A stretch of DNA of 64,000 nucleotides from a gamma proteobacterium HdN1 (GTDB taxonomy: Bacteria; Pseudomonadota; Gammaproteobacteria; Pseudomonadales; Ketobacteraceae): NCBI GenBank assembly GCA_000198515.1, contig FP929140.1, forward strand, positions 1,276,527-1,340,526, written 5' to 3'. Under the pieces are notes generated by a model. The model did not search any database. It saw only the letters and a list, made by a program, of their open reading frames with translations, and had not been told where the DNA came from. Below are positions 1-10,587 of the stretch, in pieces; the stretch's first letter is position 1, and every line of letters starts with the position of its first letter. A program made the position numbers and the translations under genes.

Positions 1-47
1 TGTGTGCCGACGCATTTTTGGCGAATGCTTGTGGGCGAACCCCTCTT

Positions 48-791
48 TTAGTCTTGGGCGTCAATCGAGAGGCCATGCATGTGGCGCGCGTCCTCTGAGA
101 GAAGATATAGAAAGGTTTCCGCGACTTTCTCAGGGGGGCAAACTTTTGCCGGATCTTCCGCAGGGTAGGCGGACGCGCGCATATTGGTTCGTGTTGCCCC
201 AGGGTTGATGGCGTTCACACGGATGGAGGACGTATTTTCGAGTTCATCGGCTAGCGTTTGCACTAAGCCTTCCACTGCAAACTTGGAAATTGCGTAAGCA
301 CCCCAATGTGCTCGCCCTTTTCGGCCCACAGACGATGTAGTAAAAATAATTCGCCCAGATGGCGCTTCCTGAAGCAATGGCAAAAGCGCCTGCGTTAGTG
401 CGAGGCTTGCCGTCATATTGACTTTGATGACGTTTGCAAACGTGTCCATCGGATATTGTGACAGCATGGTTAATTCACCTAGCTGTGCCGCGCAGTGTAT
501 CAGCGCATTCAGGTGGCCAAGTTCTTTCTCGACGATATCGGCAATTTGCGCGTATTCCAGATGTGTGGCGGTTAACAGGTTGAGCGGGATAATTGCCGGC
601 TTGGGGTAGCCGCAGGCTTCAATCTCGTCGTAGACCGCCTCAAGCTTTTCGATGGTTCGCCCCATCAGCACAACGGTTGCGCCTAGTCGTGCGCATGCAA
701 GCGCCACTGCACGCCCGATCCCAGAACCGGCTCCGGTAATCATGATGACTTGGTTTTGTAACATATTGGCAGGTGCTTGAAAGCTTCGCAT
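48..791 (-). CDS. yciK: YciK-type short-chain dehydrogenase/reductase
   Basis: This 247-residue protein is a classical short-chain dehydrogenase. The nucleotide-binding motif TGAGSGIG is at residues 19-26 and the catalytic YAISK is at about residues 166-170. The N-terminus MRSFQAPANMLQNQV resembles the YciK family, where a conserved xYQAP-type start precedes the first beta strand, so I use the first Met. In Pseudomonas, mupP and yciK lie close to gyrA, which fits the neighbour here. It is transcribed divergently from gyrA across a 309-bp gap. YciK proteins are predicted NAD(P)-dependent oxidoreductases whose physiological substrate is not settled. The family call is firm; the exact name depends partly on synteny. 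Confidence 0.85.
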   Translation of the reverse strand: MRSFQAPANMLQNQVIMITGAGSGIGRAVALACARLGATVVLMGRTIEKLEAVYDEIEACGYPKPAIIPLNLLTATHLEYAQIADIVEKELGHLNALIHCAAQLGELTMLSQYPMDTFANVIKVNMTASLALTQALLPLLQEAPSGRIIFTTSSVGRKGRAHWGAYAISKFAVEGLVQTLADELENTSSIRVNAINPGATRTNMRASAYPAEDPAKVCPPEKVAETFLYLLSEDARHMHGLSIDAQD

Positions 792-938
792 GGTAGATCG
801 CTCCGAAACCCGCAGAATTGGGGGGATTTTTATTTTTTACGAGAATAACACTAGGTCTGCGGGTTTGCGAGCAAAGGGGAGGGGGCTTTTGTCAAAGGGG
901 TTGGGCTTTCCTCGCGGAGGAGGCCAAAAAACCTGTAC

Positions 939-974
939 TTGACATAGGGTTGCGTGCTGGAAATGTGATAGGAT
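939..974 (+). promoter_or_regulatory. Candidate gyrA promoter in the yciK-gyrA gap
   Basis: The 309-bp gap between the divergent yciK and gyrA genes contains a perfect TTGACA at 939-944. The best -10 candidates are TGTGAT at 964-969 (19-bp spacer) or the GATAGGAT stretch just after it. Spacing is longer than ideal, so only the -35 box is convincing. The gyrA start has AGGA at 1092-1095 as a ribosome site. Confidence 0.35.
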
Positions 975-1100
975 CTACGCCTTTTATTGCAGCAATATCT
1001 TTGAGACTGCGCCGCAGCACCGGTCGCATCTATCAGGCAAAGAAAACGTAGGCCTAAAAATGCAGGCCCCAAAAAAACAGGCCGGGAAAACAGGAATCCG

Positions 1101-3803
1101 ATGTCAGAGCTCGCAAAAGAAATTCTTCCTATCAACATCGAAGACGAACTGAAGAAATCCTACCTGGATTACGCGATGAGCGTAATCGTTGGACGCGCCT
1201 TGCCAGACGTGCGCGACGGCTTGAAGCCGGTGCACCGGCGCGTGCTGTTCGCAATGAACGAACTTAGTAACCATTGGAATAAACCATACAAAAAATCGGC
1301 GCGCATCGTCGGCGATGTAATCGGTAAATACCACCCACACGGTGACACTGCTGTCTACGACACCATTGTGCGTATGGCGCAGTATTTCTCGCTGCGTTAC
1401 ATGTTGGTAGACGGGCAAGGTAATTTTGGCTCCATCGACGGAGACAACCCAGCGGCAATGCGCTACACGGAAGTGCGTATGGCCAAGATTGCCCATGAGC
1501 TGCTCGCCGATCTCGATAAAGAGACCGTTGATTTCGTCCCGAACTACGACGGCTCTGAACAAATGCCGTCGGTATTGCCGACAAAGGTTCCCAACCTGCT
1601 TGTGAATGGCAGTTCGGGTATCGCGGTAGGGATGGCGACAAATATTCCGCCGCACAATCTTGGCGAAGTCATAGATGCGTGTTTTGCTTTTATGGACGAT
1701 TCCGAGATCACCATCGAAGGCTTGATGAAGCACATCCAAGGCCCCGATTTTCCCACCTACGGGATCATTAATGGGCGTGCGGGCATTATCGAAGCCTATC
1801 GAACAGGGCGTGGGCGTATCCGCATACGTGCGCGTGCAACGGTGGAGCGCGACGCAAAAACCGGCCGAGATTCCATCATCGTCACGGAGATTCCTTACCA
1901 GCTCAACAAAGCGCGGCTGATTGAGCGCATTGCCGAGCTTGTGAAAGAAAAGCTAATTGAGGGTATTACCGAGCTGCGTGACGAATCGGATAAAAATATC
2001 CGTATCGTGATTGAAGTGCGGCGCGGCGAAAATGCCGATGTTGTGCTGAACAATCTTTACTCGCAAACGCAGATGGAGAGCGTGTTCGGCATCAACATGG
2101 TGGCACTCGTAGATGGTCAGCCACGCTTGTTGAATCTGCGCGGTGTGATTGAAGCATTTGTTCGCCACCGTCAGGAAGTGGTAACGCGTAGAACCGTATA
2201 CGAATTGCGTAAGGCGCGCGAGCGCGCTCATATCTTGGAAGGCTTGGCGGTAGCACTTGCGAACATTGATCCAGTCATTGAACTGATCAAATCTTCTGCA
2301 AGCCGCGCTGAAGCAGAGGAACGCCTGCTTGCGCAAGGCTGGCAGCCAGGCAACGTGATCGCCATGTTGGAACGTGCGGGAGAGGCGCACGCCTGTCGCC
2401 CGGAGGGTTTGCCCGCTCACTATGGTCTTCGCAATGGTCTCTATTATCTCTCCGACGTGCAAGCGCGCGAGATTCTAGAAATGCGTCTACACCGCTTGAC
2501 CGGTTTGGAAACCGAGAAACTTATACAAGAGTATCAGGAAAAACTTGAGATCATTCGTGAGCTGCTGGCCATTCTCGCCAGCCGCGAGCGCTTGATGCAG
2601 GTAATTCGTGATGAGCTCACCGCAATCCGCGAAGGCTTCGCAGATGCACGTAAAACCGAGATTGTTGCCTCGCAGTTGGATATCAACGACGAAGACTTGA
2701 TTCCAGAAGAAACAGTTGTTGTCACTCTCTCCAACGATGGCTATGCGAAAACCCAGCCTTTAGATCACTACCAAGCGCAACACCGTGGCGGCCGAGGCAA
2801 GGCCGCGGCGCAGGTCAAAGAAGAAGATTGTATCGAGCATCTATTGGTCGTCAGCACTCACGACACAATCCTTTGCTTTACCAGTGCAGGCAAGGTGTTC
2901 TGGCTGAAAGTTTACCAGATTCCGCAAGCAGGTCGCCAAGCCAAAGGGCGCCCGATCGTGAACCTGCTGTCGCTTGGCGAGAATGAAAAGATCACTGCGA
3001 TCCTACCGTTACGAGGCTACGACGGCGATCGTTTCGTGTTTATGGCGACCAGCAACGGCACCGTCAAGAAAGTTGCGCTGCAGGAATTTTCACGCCCGCG
3101 CAGCCAAGGTCTGATTGCGCTAGAACTTGAAGAAAACAACCGGCTTGTGGGCGTCGCAATTACAGAAGGTCACCAAGACATCATGCTGCTAAGCTCAGAA
3201 GGCAAGGCGGTGCGTTTTGATGAAAATGAAGTTCGCGCGATGGGGCGTACTGCGCGTGGCGTGCGCGGCATGAATTTGCCCGAAGATGCCGCGGTCATTG
3301 CGCTGATCGTGCCAGACCCTGATGCGCAAATCCTTACAGCTTGTGAGAATGGCTTTGGTAAGCGCACCTTGGTTTCGGAATTTCCTACAAAAGGACGCGG
3401 CGGAAAGGGTATGATTGCGATCCGTACCAGCGAGCGCAACGGTAAGCTGATGGGCGCGGTGCAAGTGAACGATGGCAACGAGGTCATGCTCATTAGCGAT
3501 CAAGGCACAATGGTGCGAATTCGTGCTGACGAAGTCTCCTTGATGGGGCGGGATACCCAAGGCGTCACCTTGATTCGGCTGAATGAGGGCGAGCGCTTGG
3601 TTGGCATTGAGCAAGTCGAAGAAGTCAGCGACGCTGCAGTTGAGGAAGCAAAGGCGTCGGGCGCTAAAAAGCTGCGCGCAACGGACTTCAATGGTGAAAG
3701 CGTCGAAGGCATTGATGATGCAGAGCAAGACAAAACAGGCAATAACGGCTCGGGCGATACAGATGAATCCGATGATGTTTTCGATGGTAACGACGCGGAA
3801 TAA
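1101..3803 (+). CDS. gyrA: DNA gyrase subunit A
   Basis: GyrA forms A2B2 gyrase with GyrB and introduces negative supercoils. The 900-residue protein has the catalytic tyrosine at Y122 (in AMRYTEV). Its quinolone-resistance region reads [10 protein letters not shown] with Thr83 and Asp87; Thr83 is also the wild-type residue in Pseudomonas, where Ser is seen in E. coli. The C-terminal beta-pinwheel is present. Its GyrA box, normally QRRGGKG, reads QHRGGRG at about residues 560-566, so the second Arg is His. The protein ends in an acidic tail rich in Asp, Glu, Ser and Gly. Its length slightly exceeds the 875 residues of E. coli. AGGA lies six bases before the ATG. serC follows after 43 bp. Confidence 0.98.
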   Translation: MSELAKEILPINIEDELKKSYLDYAMSVIVGRALPDVRDGLKPVHRRVLFAMNELSNHWNKPYKKSARIVGDVIGKYHPHGDTAVYDTIVRMAQYFSLRYMLVDGQGNFGSIDGDNPAAMRYTEVRMAKIAHELLADLDKETVDFVPNYDGSEQMPSVLPTKVPNLLVNGSSGIAVGMATNIPPHNLGEVIDACFAFMDDSEITIEGLMKHIQGPDFPTYGIINGRAGIIEAYRTGRGRIRIRARATVERDAKTGRDSIIVTEIPYQLNKARLIERIAELVKEKLIEGITELRDESDKNIRIVIEVRRGENADVVLNNLYSQTQMESVFGINMVALVDGQPRLLNLRGVIEAFVRHRQEVVTRRTVYELRKARERAHILEGLAVALANIDPVIELIKSSASRAEAEERLLAQGWQPGNVIAMLERAGEAHACRPEGLPAHYGLRNGLYYLSDVQAREILEMRLHRLTGLETEKLIQEYQEKLEIIRELLAILASRERLMQVIRDELTAIREGFADARKTEIVASQLDINDEDLIPEETVVVTLSNDGYAKTQPLDHYQAQHRGGRGKAAAQVKEEDCIEHLLVVSTHDTILCFTSAGKVFWLKVYQIPQAGRQAKGRPIVNLLSLGENEKITAILPLRGYDGDRFVFMATSNGTVKKVALQEFSRPRSQGLIALELEENNRLVGVAITEGHQDIMLLSSEGKAVRFDENEVRAMGRTARGVRGMNLPEDAAVIALIVPDPDAQILTACENGFGKRTLVSEFPTKGRGGKGMIAIRTSERNGKLMGAVQVNDGNEVMLISDQGTMVRIRADEVSLMGRDTQGVTLIRLNEGERLVGIEQVEEVSDAAVEEAKASGAKKLRATDFNGESVEGIDDAEQDKTGNNGSGDTDESDDVFDGNDAE

Positions 3804-3846
3804 CAGTCATCGCGTATGCCGGTTACAGTCAGGTAGGGGTTAGAAA

Positions 3847-4929
3847 ATGGCTAGAGCGTTTAATTTTTGTGCGGGCCCGGCGGCGCTTCCTGAAGAAGTG
3901 CTTACTCAAGCCAGCGCAGAAATGCTGGACTACCAAGGGCGCGGTCTCTCCGTTATGGAGATGAGTCACCGCAGCGCGGAATTTGTGGCAATCGCTGAGC
4001 AGGCGGAAAAGGATCTGCGCGAGCTATTGCAAATTCCTGCCAATTACAAGGTGCTGTTTTTAAGTGGCGGGGCGCACCTGCAATTTGCCATGGTGCCGCT
4101 CAATCTCCTCGCCGGTAAAACAGACGCCGACTATGTGAATACCGGACAGTGGTCCAAACGCGCCATTAGTGAAGCGCAGCGTTATTGTGCAGTTAACGTA
4201 GTTGCAAGCGATGAAGTCAATCGTTTTACCGGCGTGCCCGATGTTTCAAGCTGGCGCCGCAACCCAGACGCAGCCTATCTTCACTACGTTGCGAATGAAA
4301 CCATTGGCGGCGTAGAGTTCGACTTCGTGCCCGACGCAGAAGGCGTGCCGCTGGTGGTGGACATGTCTTCGAACATCCTCTCGCGTCCGATCGACGTAAA
4401 CCAGTACGGGCTGATCTACGCGGGTGCACAAAAAAATATCGGGCCAGCTGGCCTTACCGTCGCCATCGTGCGCGAAGACCTGCTCGGCAATGCGCACCCG
4501 TCCACGCCAACCATGCTGGACTATAAAACGCATGCGGATAACGGCTCGATGTACAACACTCCGCCAACCTATGCATGGTATTTGGCAGGGCTTGTGTTCC
4601 AGTGGATACAACGCCAAGGCGGTTTGGGTGCAATTGAAAAGCTAAATCGCGCCAAGGCAGAAAAACTTTATCGTTTTATCGACAACAGTGGATTTTATAA
4701 AAATCCCGTCGCCGTTGCGAACCGCTCCCTCATGAACGTGCCCTTTACCTTAGCAGACGCCTCACTTGACAAGAGTTTTCTGCAGGAAGCGGAACAGCGT
4801 CATCTGCTAAATCTGAAAGGACACCGTTCCGTAGGCGGAATGCGCGCCTCCATCTATAACGCGGTACCAATGGCGGCAGTGGATGCCTTGATTGACTTCA
4901 TGACTGATTTCCAGAAACGCCGAGGATAA
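3847..4929 (+). CDS. serC: Phosphoserine aminotransferase
   Basis: SerC converts 3-phosphohydroxypyruvate plus glutamate to phosphoserine and also acts in pyridoxal phosphate synthesis. The 360-residue protein begins with the typical [11 protein letters not shown] and carries the PLP-binding lysine in [11 protein letters not shown] at K196. The substrate-binding segment [15 protein letters not shown] lies near the C-terminus, as expected. It follows gyrA by 43 bp and precedes pheA by only 6 bp, so serC and pheA are very likely cotranscribed, as in Pseudomonas. Confidence 0.97.
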   Translation: MARAFNFCAGPAALPEEVLTQASAEMLDYQGRGLSVMEMSHRSAEFVAIAEQAEKDLRELLQIPANYKVLFLSGGAHLQFAMVPLNLLAGKTDADYVNTGQWSKRAISEAQRYCAVNVVASDEVNRFTGVPDVSSWRRNPDAAYLHYVANETIGGVEFDFVPDAEGVPLVVDMSSNILSRPIDVNQYGLIYAGAQKNIGPAGLTVAIVREDLLGNAHPSTPTMLDYKTHADNGSMYNTPPTYAWYLAGLVFQWIQRQGGLGAIEKLNRAKAEKLYRFIDNSGFYKNPVAVANRSLMNVPFTLADASLDKSFLQEAEQRHLLNLKGHRSVGGMRASIYNAVPMAAVDALIDFMTDFQKRRG

Positions 4930-4935
4930 GCTCCA

Positions 4936-6066
4936 ATGTCCGAAGAACACTCTGGCGATACCGCCAAACCCAGCGGTGAGCAAGGCTTAAAAGCGCTCCG
5001 GCAGCAGATCGATACACTAGATACCGAACTGCTTGCGCTCGTCAATCAGCGTGCGAAGCTCGCCCAAGCGGTTGCTCGGATCAAGACAGACGCACTTGAA
5101 AAGGGCGAGAAGCCGGTGTTCTTCCGTCCAGAACGCGAGGCGCAGGTTTTGCGGCGTATAAAGGAGCGTAACCAAGGCCCCTTGGGTGACGAAAGCGTCG
5201 CGTGGCTGTTTCGTGAGCTGATGTCCGCGTGTCTTGCGCTGGAAGAACCCATGCGCATTGCTTACCTTGGGCCGGAAGGCACCTATACCCACGCTGCTAC
5301 GCTTAAACACTTCGGGCACGCGGTTCACCTCGCTCCACAAACAACGATCGACGAAGTGTTTCGTGAAGTAGAGGCCGGTGCCGCTCATTATGGCGTCGTT
5401 CCGGTTGAAAACTCCACCGAAGGGATGGTCAACAATACCTTAGATAGCTTCATGCAATCCAATGTGAAGGTTTGCGGAGAAGTTGCACTACGTATTCACC
5501 ATCATCTTTTGGTCGGCCCAGCAACGCGCACCAGCGGCATCACGCGCATTTATTCGCATCAGCAGTCCTTGGCTCAATGCCGCAAGTGGCTGGATTCCCA
5601 TTATCCTAACGTGGAGCGGATCGCGGTTAGTAGCAACGCTGAAGCAGCTCGTCGCCTTCGCGATGAATGGCATGCAGCTGCAATCGCGGGAGATATGGCG
5701 TCAGAACTTTACGGATTGGAAAAGTTGGCGAGCAATATTGAAGACAGTCCACATAACACCACGCGCTTCCTTGTTGTGGGGCAAGAATCCGTCGCTGCCT
5801 CAGGTGATGACAAAACATCCATTATTGTTTCCACGCGCGATAAACCGGGGGCGCTTTATAACTTGTTAACTCCCTTTCGTCGTGAAAACATCAGCCTTAC
5901 GAGAATTGAGACGAGACCTTCACGCGACGGCGCGTGGGCCTATGTGTTTTTCATGGATTTTGACGGCCACGAGACCGATGATGCAATTGTTCGCATTCTG
6001 GATGACCTAGGCTCGGAGGCCGTGTATTTAAAACGCCTAGGCTCCTATCCTAAAGCGGTGTTGTAG
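4936..6066 (+). CDS. pheA: Bifunctional chorismate mutase / prephenate dehydratase
   Basis: PheA turns chorismate into prephenate and then phenylpyruvate for phenylalanine synthesis. The 376 residues show three parts in order: an AroQ-type chorismate mutase helix bundle (about 18-105, starting LKALRQQIDTLD), a prephenate dehydratase domain opening with YLGPEGTYTHAA and containing the catalytic TRF motif (NTTRFLV, about residue 275), and a C-terminal ACT domain. The ACT domain has GALYNLL and ETRPSR, the usual phenylalanine-binding elements, so feedback inhibition by phenylalanine is likely. It sits 6 bp after serC; hisC follows after 106 bp. Confidence 0.97.
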   Translation: MSEEHSGDTAKPSGEQGLKALRQQIDTLDTELLALVNQRAKLAQAVARIKTDALEKGEKPVFFRPEREAQVLRRIKERNQGPLGDESVAWLFRELMSACLALEEPMRIAYLGPEGTYTHAATLKHFGHAVHLAPQTTIDEVFREVEAGAAHYGVVPVENSTEGMVNNTLDSFMQSNVKVCGEVALRIHHHLLVGPATRTSGITRIYSHQQSLAQCRKWLDSHYPNVERIAVSSNAEAARRLRDEWHAAAIAGDMASELYGLEKLASNIEDSPHNTTRFLVVGQESVAASGDDKTSIIVSTRDKPGALYNLLTPFRRENISLTRIETRPSRDGAWAYVFFMDFDGHETDDAIVRILDDLGSEAVYLKRLGSYPKAVL

Positions 6067-6172
6067 TTTTTTCGAGCCAATAGCGGCGCAATTCGATTCT
6101 AGTTGCTACACCAACTAGATTTCTAATTGCAATCGTTAGTCATATCCAATAAACACGGGGCTTTCATTACAA

Positions 6173-7315
6173 ATGGATCAGGATTTTCTGTCACTGGCGA
6201 TGCCACAAGTACAATCGCTCAGCCCTTATATTCCGGGGAAACCGATAGAAGAATTGCAGCGCGAACTTGGCCTCACCAAGATCGTTAAACTTGCCAGTAA
6301 TGAAAATCCGCTAGGCCCTAGCCCAAAGTCGCTCGCCGCGATTGAAGGCGAGCTGAAACATCTGACGCTCTATCCGGACGGAAACGGCTTTGCTTTAAAG
6401 AGCGCATTGGCGGAACGCTTTTCCTTAGATATTCACCAAATTACCTTGGGGAACGGCTCCAACGATCTGCTGGATCTCGTCGCTAGAGCTTTTTTGGGGC
6501 AAGGCCGGGAAGCAATCTACTCGGAATATGCATTCGCAGTGTATCCGATTAGCACCCAAGCGGTTGGCGCGACCGGTATCGCAGTGCCGGCAAAAGAGTA
6601 TGGGCACGATTTAAGCGCGATGCTGGCGGCCATCACGCCGCGTACCTCGGTAATCTTTCTTGCCAATCCGAACAACCCAACCGGCACATGGTTCGATCGC
6701 CAAGCGCTGTCTGCGTTTCTCGCGGCAGTGCCGGATCGCGTCATTGTGGTACTGGATGAGGCATACACCGAATACGTGGGTGAGGCGGCGTTCCCCAATG
6801 GTTTTGAGTTCTTGAATGCGCACCGGAACCTGATCGTTACGCGAACCTTCTCGAAAGCATACGGCTTGGCCGGTCTGCGCGTGGGTTATGCGGTGAGCGA
6901 TCCAGCGATTGCAGATACGTTGAACCGGGTTCGTCAGCCATTTAACGTTAACAGCCTCGCCCTGATTGCGGCGACGGCGGCGCTTTCTGATGATGAATAC
7001 CTGCAGCGCAGCTTTCAGACCAACCGCGAAGGCCTCGCTTTATTAGCGGAAGGCGTGCGTGCGCTTGGCCTTGATTATATTCCTTCAGTAGGAAACTTTA
7101 TTACCGTACATTTCGGTCGGCCCGCACAACCGATTTATCAAGCCTTGCTAAGAGAAGGTGTCATCGTTCGCCCTGTTGCCAACTACGGATTGCGCGATGC
7201 GCTCCGTATTAGCGTCGGCACTCTTGCCGAGAATCAATATTTTCTTGAAGCGCTCACGCGCGTATTAGGCAGCGTTCACGATGGCGCGCGTTCGCCCGAC
7301 TCAACCGCAAAATAA
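6173..7315 (+). CDS. hisC: Histidinol-phosphate / aromatic aminotransferase
   Basis: This 380-residue class I/II aminotransferase has the PLP lysine in TRTFSKAYGLAGLRVGYA at K228 and the cofactor-binding LANPNNPTG motif. The HisC family transaminates imidazole acetol phosphate. The copy found in the pheA-aroA cluster of Pseudomonas (hisC2) is thought to serve phenylalanine and tyrosine synthesis as well. The position here between pheA and tyrA-aroA supports that second role, but substrate preference cannot be read from sequence. The next gene starts about 10 bp after the stop. Confidence 0.93.
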   Translation: MDQDFLSLAMPQVQSLSPYIPGKPIEELQRELGLTKIVKLASNENPLGPSPKSLAAIEGELKHLTLYPDGNGFALKSALAERFSLDIHQITLGNGSNDLLDLVARAFLGQGREAIYSEYAFAVYPISTQAVGATGIAVPAKEYGHDLSAMLAAITPRTSVIFLANPNNPTGTWFDRQALSAFLAAVPDRVIVVLDEAYTEYVGEAAFPNGFEFLNAHRNLIVTRTFSKAYGLAGLRVGYAVSDPAIADTLNRVRQPFNVNSLALIAATAALSDDEYLQRSFQTNREGLALLAEGVRALGLDYIPSVGNFITVHFGRPAQPIYQALLREGVIVRPVANYGLRDALRISVGTLAENQYFLEALTRVLGSVHDGARSPDSTAK

Positions 7316-7325
7316 TGGTGCTGGA

Positions 7326-9545
7326 ATGAAACGCCTGTTTATCCCGCGTGTCCTCATCGTTGGCATCGGCTTGATTGGCGGTTCTTTTGCTTGCGCGCTC
7401 AAAGCGGCTGGCGTTGTGGGCGAGGTGGTTGGTTACAGTCGCCGCACAACCACCCTGGCCCGTGCGCTTGAGCTAGGTATTATTGACCGCGCCGAAACCA
7501 GCATTGTCGACGCGCTCGCTGATGTGGATCTGGTGATGCTCGCCGCGCCGATTGGCAGCACGCGCGCATTACTGGAAGCCATGAAACCCGCGCTCAACGG
7601 TAAAACCATCGTCACCGATGCCGGAAGCGTAAAAGGCAGCGTAATTGAGGATGTGCAGCAGATCTTTGGCCGTGTCCCGGAATGGTTTGTACCCGGCCAC
7701 CCGATTGCGGGCGCAGAAAAAAGCGGTGTCGAAGCGGCTGACGCGAAACTTTACCAAGACCACAAGGTGATCCTGACACCGCATGGCAATACTTCTGCCG
7801 CTGCGCTGGATTTGGTCTGCGCAGCTTGGCGAGCCACCGGCGCAGAAATTTTGCTGATGGACGCCAATCACCACGATAGAGTGCTTGCAGCCACAAGCCA
7901 CCTACCACATCTACTGGCTTTTTCGCTGGTGGACACGCTCGCGAAAGAGAACGAGAATCAGGAAATTTTTCGCTACGCTGCGGGTGGTTTTCGGGATTTT
8001 ACCCGCATTGCTTCCAGTGACCCCACCATGTGGCACGATATTTTTGTTGCTAACCGCGACTCGGTGCTGGGTGCGCTCGATCACTTCAGCCGAGGGTTAG
8101 AGGCGATGCGCCGCGCGGTCGAGGCGCAAGATAGTCAGGCGCTACTCGGCATCATGACGCGCGCCAAAGTTGCCAGAGATCACTTTACCAAAATGCTCGC
8201 TAAGAGGGCCTATAGTCATTCCATGAAAGCACATAACGTCACCTATACGGTACAGCCGGGCGGCAGTATGAACGGCACCTTGCGCGTGCCGGGCGATAAA
8301 TCCATATCCCATCGTTCTATTATGCTCGGTGCGCTCGCGGATGGCATTACGGAAGTCAGCGGCTTTCTCGAAGGTGAAGACAGCCTTGCCACCCTGCAAA
8401 CCTTCCGCGACATGGGCGTCGTGATTGAAGGCCCGAACGAAGGCCGCGTTCGTATTTTCGGCGTTGGATTGCGTGGCTTGCGCGCAGCACCTGGCGCACT
8501 TTATCTAGGGAATAGCGGCACATCCATGCGCCTTTTGAGTGGTTTGCTGGCGGGGCAAGCATTTGATTCCACATTGACTGGAGACGAGTCATTGTCGCAT
8601 CGTCCAATGGGGCGGGTGGCAAAGCCACTACTGCAGATGGGGGCGGTGATTGCAACCGAACCGTCAGGCACCCCGCCGATTCGGATCACTGGGCGCCAGC
8701 GTTTGCGTGGAATTCACTACGACATGCCGATGGCAAGTGCCCAAGTAAAGTCTTGCGTGCTTCTGGCCGGGCTGTACGCCGAAGGCGAAACTTCGGTGAC
8801 TGAACCCGCACCTACGCGCGATCATACGGAACGCATGCTGCGTGGTTTTGGGTATACGGTAAAAACTGAAGGCAGTACGATCTCGCTTACGGGAGGCGGG
8901 AGCCTTAAGGCAACCCAAATTGACGTTCCCGCGGATATTTCGTCTGCTGCCTTTTTTATGGTTGCAGCAAGCATTTGCCCCGGCGCAGACATTACCCTGC
9001 AACACGTTGGCATTAACCCGACGCGCATTGGCGTGATCAACATTCTGCGCGCAATGGGCGGTAATATCGAGCTCTCGAATGAGCGAGAAGTTGGCGGTGA
9101 ACCCGTTGCCGATATTCGCGTGTGCTATGCGGCGCTGAAAGGAATCCACATTCCAGAAGATCAAGTGCCTCTGGCGATCGACGAGTTTCCGGCCCTCTTT
9201 ATCGCAGCGGCCTGCGCTCAAGGCGAAACCGTGCTTACCGGCGCCGAAGAGCTGCGTGTAAAAGAGAGCGACCGAATTCAGGTGATGGCCGATGGTTTGA
9301 ATACGCTGGGTGTTGACGCCAAACCTACGCCGGATGGGATCATCATTCGTGGAGGCATCATCGGTGGCGGTGAAGTCTATAGTCACAGCGACCATCGTAT
9401 TGCAATGTCGTTTACGATCGCAGCGCTCCGCGCCAATGACGTGATTGTGATTCAGGATTGTGCCAACGTAATGACCTCTTTTCCGACATTTGTATCGCTC
9501 GCGACTGCCGCAGGGATCCGTCTCAGTGTAGAGCGCCATGGCTAA
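7326..9545 (+). CDS. tyrA-aroA: Fused prephenate dehydrogenase / EPSP synthase
   Basis: One 739-residue polypeptide joins two enzymes of aromatic amino acid synthesis. Residues 1 to about 290 form a TyrA-type dehydrogenase with the NAD motif VGIGLIGGS and the segment PGHPIAGAEKSG. Residues from about 300 form AroA (5-enolpyruvylshikimate-3-phosphate synthase), with PGDKSISHRSIMLGALA, LGNSGTSMRLL and RVKESDRI. The fusion is typical of Pseudomonas and relatives. I prefer the ATG at 7326, which lies after the hisC stop and begins directly on the NAD-binding fold. An upstream in-frame ATG at 7281 would overlap hisC by 35 bp. Confidence 0.95.
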   Translation: MKRLFIPRVLIVGIGLIGGSFACALKAAGVVGEVVGYSRRTTTLARALELGIIDRAETSIVDALADVDLVMLAAPIGSTRALLEAMKPALNGKTIVTDAGSVKGSVIEDVQQIFGRVPEWFVPGHPIAGAEKSGVEAADAKLYQDHKVILTPHGNTSAAALDLVCAAWRATGAEILLMDANHHDRVLAATSHLPHLLAFSLVDTLAKENENQEIFRYAAGGFRDFTRIASSDPTMWHDIFVANRDSVLGALDHFSRGLEAMRRAVEAQDSQALLGIMTRAKVARDHFTKMLAKRAYSHSMKAHNVTYTVQPGGSMNGTLRVPGDKSISHRSIMLGALADGITEVSGFLEGEDSLATLQTFRDMGVVIEGPNEGRVRIFGVGLRGLRAAPGALYLGNSGTSMRLLSGLLAGQAFDSTLTGDESLSHRPMGRVAKPLLQMGAVIATEPSGTPPIRITGRQRLRGIHYDMPMASAQVKSCVLLAGLYAEGETSVTEPAPTRDHTERMLRGFGYTVKTEGSTISLTGGGSLKATQIDVPADISSAAFFMVAASICPGADITLQHVGINPTRIGVINILRAMGGNIELSNEREVGGEPVADIRVCYAALKGIHIPEDQVPLAIDEFPALFIAAACAQGETVLTGAEELRVKESDRIQVMADGLNTLGVDAKPTPDGIIIRGGIIGGGEVYSHSDHRIAMSFTIAALRANDVIVIQDCANVMTSFPTFVSLATAAGIRLSVERHG

Positions 9546-9553
9546 GCGGGCTT

Positions 9554-9575
9554 GCGTGCAAGCAGCGTGCAAGCA
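9554..9575. repeat. Tandem duplication, 11 bp x 2
   Basis: The 11-bp unit GCGTGCAAGCA is present twice, head to tail, just after the aroA stop. It is one of many small tandem duplications in this window. Confidence 0.9.
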
Positions 9576-9631
9576 AGCCGCTACAAGGAAAAGACACACA
9601 AACCGCCGATAGATAAGCAATAGGCATTCTG

Positions 9632-10333
9632 ATGCAAGCAACGCTTCCCCCTAGCTCGACCCCTGTTCTCACATTGGACGGCCCAAGCGGTTCAGGAAAA
9701 GGCACTGTCGCTCAAAAAGTCGCCCATGCGCTTGGCTGGCACTTTTTGGACAGCGGCGCTCTCTACCGGCTCGTCGCGCTTTCTGCGCAAAATCGAGGCG
9801 TGGAGTGGAGTGATGAATTGACGCTTGAAGCACTCACGCGCACGATGGATGTGCGTTTCGTCGCTAATGAAAGCGGTGGCGAGCCTAAGGTGATGCTAGA
9901 GGGGCAAGACGTAACTCGGGCGATTCGGACAGATGAAATGGGGCGAGGAGCTTCGCAAGTTGCGGCATTGCCCGCCGTGCGAAAAGGGCTGCTACAGCGC
10001 CAACGTGAATTCCTTGAGGCGCCTGGACTTGTTGCCGATGGTCGAGATATGGGAACGGTTGTGTTCCCTAACGCCCCGCTAAAAATTTACCTGACAGCCA
10101 GCGCAGAAGAACGGGCGCGTAGACGCTATTTGCAGTTGCAAGAGAAGGGCTTCGGTGCTAACTTAGGCGATCTTTTAATTTCGATCCAAGCGCGCGACGA
10201 GCAAGATATGAATCGTCCCGTAGCGCCTCTCAAGCCCGCCGAAGACGCCATACTGCTAGATAGCACTCAAGCAAGTATTGACGAGATTTTTCAACGAGTG
10301 ATGAGTGAGGCGAGAGCGCGTGGCTTATCGTGA
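9632..10333 (+). CDS. cmk: Cytidylate kinase
   Basis: Cmk phosphorylates CMP and dCMP to the diphosphates. The 233-residue protein has its P-loop GPSGSGKGT at residues 17-25, the substrate segment LDSGALYRL, and [15 protein letters not shown] in the CMP-binding region, all diagnostic. The LID arginines are in [11 protein letters not shown]. It lies 86 bp after tyrA-aroA and before rpsA, an order shared by most gammaproteobacteria. Confidence 0.97.
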   Translation: MQATLPPSSTPVLTLDGPSGSGKGTVAQKVAHALGWHFLDSGALYRLVALSAQNRGVEWSDELTLEALTRTMDVRFVANESGGEPKVMLEGQDVTRAIRTDEMGRGASQVAALPAVRKGLLQRQREFLEAPGLVADGRDMGTVVFPNAPLKIYLTASAEERARRRYLQLQEKGFGANLGDLLISIQARDEQDMNRPVAPLKPAEDAILLDSTQASIDEIFQRVMSEARARGLS

Positions 10334-10380
10334 AGCTTGTTTGTAAGCTTGTAGTGAAGCTTCTTGCTTGTAAGCTTGTA
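10330..10380. repeat. Imperfect tandem duplication upstream of rpsA
   Basis: A 24-bp unit starting GTGAAGCTTG and ending TAAGCTTGTA (10330-10353) is followed by a second copy with a 3-bp insertion (10354-10380). It overlaps the cmk stop codon and opens the rpsA leader. Confidence 0.8.
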
Positions 10381-10424
10381 GTAGATCGTTAAAGCCAACA
10401 CATTAAAGACTTAGATGGAAAGGA

Positions 10425-10445
10425 GGGTGCGACGAGCGCCCTTTG
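10425..10445 (+). promoter_or_regulatory. Small hairpin in the rpsA leader
   Basis: The 254-bp cmk-rpsA gap contains a GGGTGC/GCGCCC stem (10425-10430 with 10436-10441) followed by TTTG. It is too weak to be a clear terminator. The rpsA leader in E. coli folds into hairpins that mediate autogenous control by S1, so this leader may do the same; that is inference. Confidence 0.3.
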
Positions 10446-10587
10446 TTACATGTAAGGGGACGGTTTGCGCATCAACACGACCATCAGCGCGCAAAGCCGG
10501 CTATCAACCACAGACCCTGTCCTGAACTGATGGCGGATAGGCTGATGACGGGTCGCAAGCCCGTTGAAAGCAAATTAGGTAATTGAA

